64,000 bases of DNA from Pimelobacter simplex (GTDB taxonomy: Bacteria; Actinomycetota; Actinomycetes; Propionibacteriales; Nocardioidaceae): NCBI RefSeq assembly GCF_024662235.1, contig NZ_CP096276.1, forward strand, positions 3,162,001 to 3,226,000. The letters are read 5' to 3'. Made by a program: the position numbers and the translations under genes. Shown piece after piece: positions 60,191 through 64,000 of the stretch (position 1 is its first letter; every line of letters begins with the position of its first letter). The notes beneath the pieces are model-generated. The model was not told where the DNA came from, made no database searches, and saw only the letters and a program-made list of their open reading frames with translations.

Positions 60191-61180
60191 GTGTTGAAAC
60201 GAAAACTCGCCCTGCCCCTCGCCGGGCTGCTCGCCGGCGCCCTGCTCGCCGGATGCGGCTCGTCCGACGACGCCGCCGACAAGAACACCGTCAAGGTCGC
60301 CATCTCCGCCAAGCTGGAGGCGTTCGCGCCGCTGCTGGTCGGCATGGAGCTCGGCAGCTACGCCGACCAGGACCTCGACGTCGAGATCGTCACCGCCGCG
60401 CCCAGCGACGCGATGGTGCTGCTCGCCACGGGCGAGGTGGACGCCGTCTTCAGCGCGCCGAGCGCGGCGTTCTTCAACGCCGTCTCCGGCGGTTCCCCCA
60501 TCAAGATCGTGGCGCCGGGCATGTTCCCGCCCCCGAACAGCCGCTCCGGGCTGTGGGTCAACAAGGACCTCGCGCCGAACGGCACCTTCGACCCCGCGAA
60601 GCTGCGCGGCGAGACGGTCGCGACCGCCGTCGGCACCGGTGCTCCGGTCTCGATGGTGCTGGAGGAGGAGCTGGAGCGCAGCGGCGTCTCCGCCGGGGAC
60701 GTGAAGTTCCAGACCATGGGCGCCACCGACATCCTCGTCGCCCTGGAGAGCGGTGCGGTCAAGGCTGGATGGCTCTCCGACCCGGTCTGGCTCGAGGCGG
60801 AGAAGTCCGACGACCTCGCCTTCGCGTTCGGCCAGCCCGACGACATCACCATGGGTGCGGTGCTCTTCGGCCCCAACCTGCTGGAGAAGGACCGCGACAA
60901 GGGCAAGCGCCTCCTCGCAGGCATGCGCAGCGCCGTCGCCGACCACCTCCAGGGCGCGTACCACGACGACGCCGACGTCCGGGCGGCGCTGGTCAAGCAG
61001 CTGGAGATCTCCGAGGACCAGCTCGACAAGCTGCCCGAGCTCGTCTTCCCGCCCGACCTGGCCTACCCGGCCGGGCTCACCGACCGCTACCAGGCGACGT
61101 ACGCCCGGCAGAAGGGCGTGCTGGTCTACTCCGACCCGCTCCCCGAGGACGAGGTCATCGACGCCGACCTCGCGAAGTAG
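60191..61180 (+). CDS. ABC transporter substrate-binding lipoprotein, NitT/TauT type
   Basis: 329 residues from GTG 60191 (AAAGGAA upstream). Lipobox LLAGC with Cys22, then a SsuA/THI5-like periplasmic-binding fold (VKVAISAKLEAFAPLLVGME, VDAVFSAPSAAFFNAVSGG, LRGETVATAVGTGAPVSMVL). The lipid-anchored protein captures the substrate. Family members bind nitrate, sulfonates, aromatic acids or thiamine precursors; here linkage to acyl-CoA chemistry favours an organic acid. Confidence 0.94.
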   Translation: MLKRKLALPLAGLLAGALLAGCGSSDDAADKNTVKVAISAKLEAFAPLLVGMELGSYADQDLDVEIVTAAPSDAMVLLATGEVDAVFSAPSAAFFNAVSGGSPIKIVAPGMFPPPNSRSGLWVNKDLAPNGTFDPAKLRGETVATAVGTGAPVSMVLEEELERSGVSAGDVKFQTMGATDILVALESGAVKAGWLSDPVWLEAEKSDDLAFAFGQPDDITMGAVLFGPNLLEKDRDKGKRLLAGMRSAVADHLQGAYHDDADVRAALVKQLEISEDQLDKLPELVFPPDLAYPAGLTDRYQATYARQKGVLVYSDPLPEDEVIDADLAK

Positions 61181-61187
61181 CCGCCTG

Positions 61188-61889
61188 GTGAGCGCGATCT
61201 ACATCCACGAGGAGATCGACATCATCGGCGCCCGCCGCGCCGACTACCTGGAGCACATGACCTCGGGCTGGGACGCCGAGGCGCGCGGCGAGCGCGGGAT
61301 GCGCTGCTTCGGGGTGTGGGCGACGGTCGGCAGCACCGGCCGGTGGCCGAGCGTGGTCAACCTGTGGGAGCTCGACGACTGGGAGGGCCTCGCCGCCAAC
61401 TTCGCCCACGAGCTCTCGCACGACTCGCTCCAGGACCCCACGCTCGCCCGCTGGTGGGCCGCGGCCGCCGAGCTCCGCTCCGGCGGGCGCGACCGGATCC
61501 TGCTCCCTGCCGACTACAGCCCCACGATCGACGGGCTCTGCGCGGACCTGCCGGCCGCGGTCTGCCACCTGCACGAGGTGGTGACCGTGGCCCGGGGCCG
61601 GGCCCGCGAGTACCTGGCGCTCCTGGCCGGCGAGTGGCTCGACCCGGCGCTCGGCGCCGGCCTCGGGCTCACCGGCGCCTATCGCACCGCGATGGTCTCC
61701 GACAGCGAGGTGATCGTCGTGTGGTCGGTCCCGGACTGGCCACGCTGGGCCGAGATCGAGCGGTTCCTCGACCACGGCCCCGCCGTCGACCGGTGGCGCG
61801 AGCGCACCGCCGGCCTCGTCCTGTCCGACCAGCGCACGCTCCTGTGCGCCGCCCCCTTGTCGCCGCTGCGCACCGGCCGGCAGCCCTGA
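61188..61889 (+). CDS. NIPSNAP-like two-domain protein
   Basis: 233 residues from GTG 61188, seven bases after the preceding stop; no good ribosome site. Two similar halves, each starting with a strand of the type IYIHEEIDIIGARRADYL / VCHLHEVVTVARGRAREYL and continuing with a VVNLWELDDW / VIVVWSVPDW strand, suggest a duplicated dimeric alpha/beta-barrel. NIPSNAP-like proteins often sit in catabolic clusters of Actinobacteria without a proven reaction. Position in the operon suggests a role in the same pathway. Confidence 0.8.
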   Translation: MSAIYIHEEIDIIGARRADYLEHMTSGWDAEARGERGMRCFGVWATVGSTGRWPSVVNLWELDDWEGLAANFAHELSHDSLQDPTLARWWAAAAELRSGGRDRILLPADYSPTIDGLCADLPAAVCHLHEVVTVARGRAREYLALLAGEWLDPALGAGLGLTGAYRTAMVSDSEVIVVWSVPDWPRWAEIERFLDHGPAVDRWRERTAGLVLSDQRTLLCAAPLSPLRTGRQP

Positions 61890-61905
61890 ACCCGAGAGGA
61901 TCCCC

Positions 61906-63129
61906 GTGACCCCCACCTCCCTGCTCGACGGCATCCGCGTCGTCGAGTGCACCCTGCTGGAGCCCGGCGCGCTGGCCATGACCCTGGGCGACCTCGGCGC
62001 CGACGTGATCAAGGTCGAGCCCCCGGGCGGCGACTACATCCGCCGGCTCGGCTGGCCGATCGTCGAGGGCCACTCGCTGCTGCACTGGCACGTCAACCGG
62101 GGCAAGCGCTCGATCCGGCTCGATCTCCGCGCCCCGGGCGGTCCCGAGGTGTTCCTCGACCTGGTCGAGGGCGCCGACGTCGTCGTCGAGGGCATGCGGC
62201 CCGGAGCGCTGGAGCGCCGCGGCCTCGGCTACGACCGGCTCCGCGAGGTCAACCCCGCGATCGTGCTGTGCTCGCTGTCGGGCTTCGGCATCGACGGCCC
62301 CTACCGCGACCTGCCCTCGCACGGCGTCGGCTTCGACGCCTGGGCCGGGCTGGCCGCGCCCGCGGTCGACGAGCAGGGGTTCACCTACATCCCCGAGCAC
62401 ACGGGCACCGGCACCAAGGTCGGGCCGCTGTGGGGCGCGCTCGCGGCGGTGTCCGCGGTGCTGCGGGCACGTCGTACCGGGGTGGGGTGCCATCTCGACA
62501 TCTCCCAGAGCGACGCCGCGGCGTTCAGCAACTGGCTGCCGATCGAGGGCCACCGGGCGTACGAGCGCCCCGAGCCCGAGGTGACCGGCAACCCGGCCGA
62601 CGGCGGCGCCCGGCGCCGCCCCGGACCGGGCGGGATGGAGGAGGCCGTGCGCTACCAGTACTACCGGTCGGCCGACGGGCACGTGCTCTTCCAGGCCTCC
62701 GAGCAGGAGTTCTGGCGCAACTTCTGCCTCGCCTGCGACCGGATGGACCTCTTCGCGGGCCGCGAGGGCCGGCAGTACGGCGACCACGCCACCGGCGACC
62801 GGGACCTGCGCGCCGAGCTGCAGGACCTGTTCGCCACCCGCACCACCGCCGCCTGGGTCGAGCTCGGCCTCGCCATCGACTGCCCCATCGCGCCGGTCAA
62901 CGACGCCTCCGGGATCGGCCGTGACCCCCAGTTCGCGCACCGGATGCCCTGGTGGCCGGCCGCCGAGCACGGCGCCGACCTGCTGCCCACCCCGGTCAAC
63001 GTCATCGGCGAGCAGCGTCGTCCACCCCGGCGGGCGCCCGAGGTCGGTGCGGACACCGAGGAGGTGCTCGCCGAGCTCGGGTACGGCGGCGACCGGGTAG
63101 CCTCGCTGCGCCGATCCGGCGTCATCTAG
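61906..63129 (+). CDS. type III CoA-transferase (CaiB/BaiF family)
   Basis: 407 residues from GTG 61906 (GAGAGGA upstream). N-terminal family motif GIRVVECTLLEPGALAMTLG, DVIKVEPPGGDYIRRLGW, NRGKRSIRLDLR, and the catalytic Asp144 in HGVGFDAWAGLA. It moves CoA between acids through a mixed anhydride. Having both an acyl-CoA synthetase and a CoA-transferase suggests that one activates the substrate and the other recycles CoA from a product, or that two acids are handled. Confidence 0.94.
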   Translation: MTPTSLLDGIRVVECTLLEPGALAMTLGDLGADVIKVEPPGGDYIRRLGWPIVEGHSLLHWHVNRGKRSIRLDLRAPGGPEVFLDLVEGADVVVEGMRPGALERRGLGYDRLREVNPAIVLCSLSGFGIDGPYRDLPSHGVGFDAWAGLAAPAVDEQGFTYIPEHTGTGTKVGPLWGALAAVSAVLRARRTGVGCHLDISQSDAAAFSNWLPIEGHRAYERPEPEVTGNPADGGARRRPGPGGMEEAVRYQYYRSADGHVLFQASEQEFWRNFCLACDRMDLFAGREGRQYGDHATGDRDLRAELQDLFATRTTAAWVELGLAIDCPIAPVNDASGIGRDPQFAHRMPWWPAAEHGADLLPTPVNVIGEQRRPPRRAPEVGADTEEVLAELGYGGDRVASLRRSGVI

Positions 63130-63142
63130 GGGGAACTGAGCC

Positions 63143-64000
63143 GTGCCGCACCCGAAGGACCACCGCGTCGCCGTCGTCACCGGAGCGAGCCGCGGGCTCG
63201 GCAAGGGCATCGCGCTCGCCCTCGGCGAGGCCGGGTACGTCGTCTACGTCACCGGCCGCACCGTCGACCCCGCCGCGCACGACCTCGGCGGCACCGTCGG
63301 CGAGACCGCCCGTGCCGTCACCGAGCGCGGCGGGACCGGCATCGCCATCGCCTGCGACCACCGCGACGACGACGCCGTCGCGGCGCTCGTCGCCCAGGTC
63401 CGCGCGGAGCACGGCGTGCTCGACGTCCTGGTCAACAACGCGTTCGCGGTGCCCGACGAGGTGACCGCGGGCGGCGGGTTCTGGGAGAAGCCGCTCGACG
63501 CGGTGATGATGTTCGACGTCGGGCTGCGCTCGACGTACACGACGACCTGGCACGCCGCTCCCCTGCTGCTCGCGTCGGCCGAGCGCGCGCCACTGGTCGT
63601 CAACATCTCCGGCTTCGGTGCGACCTGCTACCTGCACGGGCCGGCGTACGGCGCGGTCAAGGCGGGCGTGGACAAGATGACCCACGACATGGGCGTCGAC
63701 CTCGCCGGGACCGGCGTCAGCGTCGTCGCGCTGTGGCCGGGCCTGCTGCGCACCGAGCGCACGATGCGCGTCGTCGACGGCGATCCGGACCTCTACCGCG
63801 ACTCGCTGCCGATCATGGAGCACCCCGAGCTCACCGGCCGGGCGATCGCGGCACTCGACGCCGACCCGGCGCTCAAGCGGGAGCGGTCGGGCCAGGCGCT
63901 GATCGGTGCCGAGCTCGCGGTCGCGCTGGGCGTCACCGACGTCGACGGCCGCACGCCGGTGTCGCGCCGGGCGCTGCTGGGCGGGCCGGCGGGCTACAGC
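63143..64000 (+). CDS. short-chain dehydrogenase/reductase (runs off right edge)
   Basis: 286 codons visible from GTG 63143 (AGGGGGAA upstream), no stop before the window ends. NAD(P)-binding VAVVTGASRGLGKGIALALG, NNAFAVPDEV, Ser in VVNISGFGATCY and YxxxK in AYGAVKAGVDKM. The long insertion and the AFAVP segment resemble DHRS1-type SDRs. Last gene of the visible acyl-CoA module; it likely oxidises or reduces a hydroxy-acyl intermediate. Confidence 0.92.
   Translation, partial: MPHPKDHRVAVVTGASRGLGKGIALALGEAGYVVYVTGRTVDPAAHDLGGTVGETARAVTERGGTGIAIACDHRDDDAVAALVAQVRAEHGVLDVLVNNAFAVPDEVTAGGGFWEKPLDAVMMFDVGLRSTYTTTWHAAPLLLASAERAPLVVNISGFGATCYLHGPAYGAVKAGVDKMTHDMGVDLAGTGVSVVALWPGLLRTERTMRVVDGDPDLYRDSLPIMEHPELTGRAIAALDADPALKRERSGQALIGAELAVALGVTDVDGRTPVSRRALLGGPAGYS

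Overview
The window reads as a 64 kb piece of chromosome from a high-GC actinobacterium, most likely a Nocardioidaceae (Nocardioides-like). The reasons are the very GC-rich third codon positions, frequent GTG starts and 4-base ATGA/GTGA gene overlaps. Further support comes from the order thiL - Lrp-like - DUF3515 - ddl - gpsA - plsC - cofC beside rpmB, recG, rsmD, coaD, rpmF, rnc and mutM, an HU protein with a long Lys/Ala/Pro tail, an F420 biosynthesis gene (cofC), and leuCD with a divergent IclR regulator. Genus assignment is inference; no rRNA gene is present.

Layout. 1-1.6 kb: the start of an MFS transporter, a small coiled-coil protein and a secreted RTX-repeat protein. 1.7-3.4 kb: an ECF sigma factor overlapping a membrane protein with an Ig-like outer part. 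3.4-18.7 kb: housekeeping block (mutM-rnc-rpmF-yceD-coaD-rsmD-recG-DAK2, rpmB, thiL, ddl, a PLP enzyme, gpsA-plsC, cofC, hupB). 18.8-23.7 kb: LTA-synthase-like protein, leuD-leuC and their IclR-type regulator. 23.7-27.8 kb: a TetR-controlled hydrolase/SnoaL pair and DNA alkylation repair (ogt, ada/alkA fusion). 27.9-31 kb: iron-regulated ferredoxin reductase, then a second ECF sigma factor overlapping a membrane protein with a signal-peptidase fold whose catalytic Ser and Lys are both replaced. 31-42 kb: secreted M14 carboxypeptidase, tRNA-Glu and tRNA-Gln, CPBP protease, gltX, FAH hydrolase and a large secreted RCC1 protein. 42-49 kb: TauE permease, GH78 rhamnosidase with a long palindromic operator, double-domain Lrp regulator, NTF2-like protein and NCS1 permease.

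49-64 kb is accessory and catabolic. The first module (TetR, patatin-like hydrolase, SDR, Baeyer-Villiger-type monooxygenase, MFS transporter, GAF-LuxR regulator) has every activity needed to oxidise an alcohol to a ketone, then to an ester or lactone, then hydrolyse it. The second module (TetR, NDP-forming acyl-CoA synthetase, NitT/TauT-type ABC importer, NIPSNAP-like protein, type III CoA-transferase, SDR) looks like uptake and CoA activation of an unknown organic acid; it runs off the right edge.

The items most deserving a second look are the two ECF sigma / atypical membrane-partner pairs, above all the inactivated signal peptidase; the two catabolic modules with their visible operators; three genes whose best-supported start is CTG; and the large imperfect inverted repeat at 49.2 kb.
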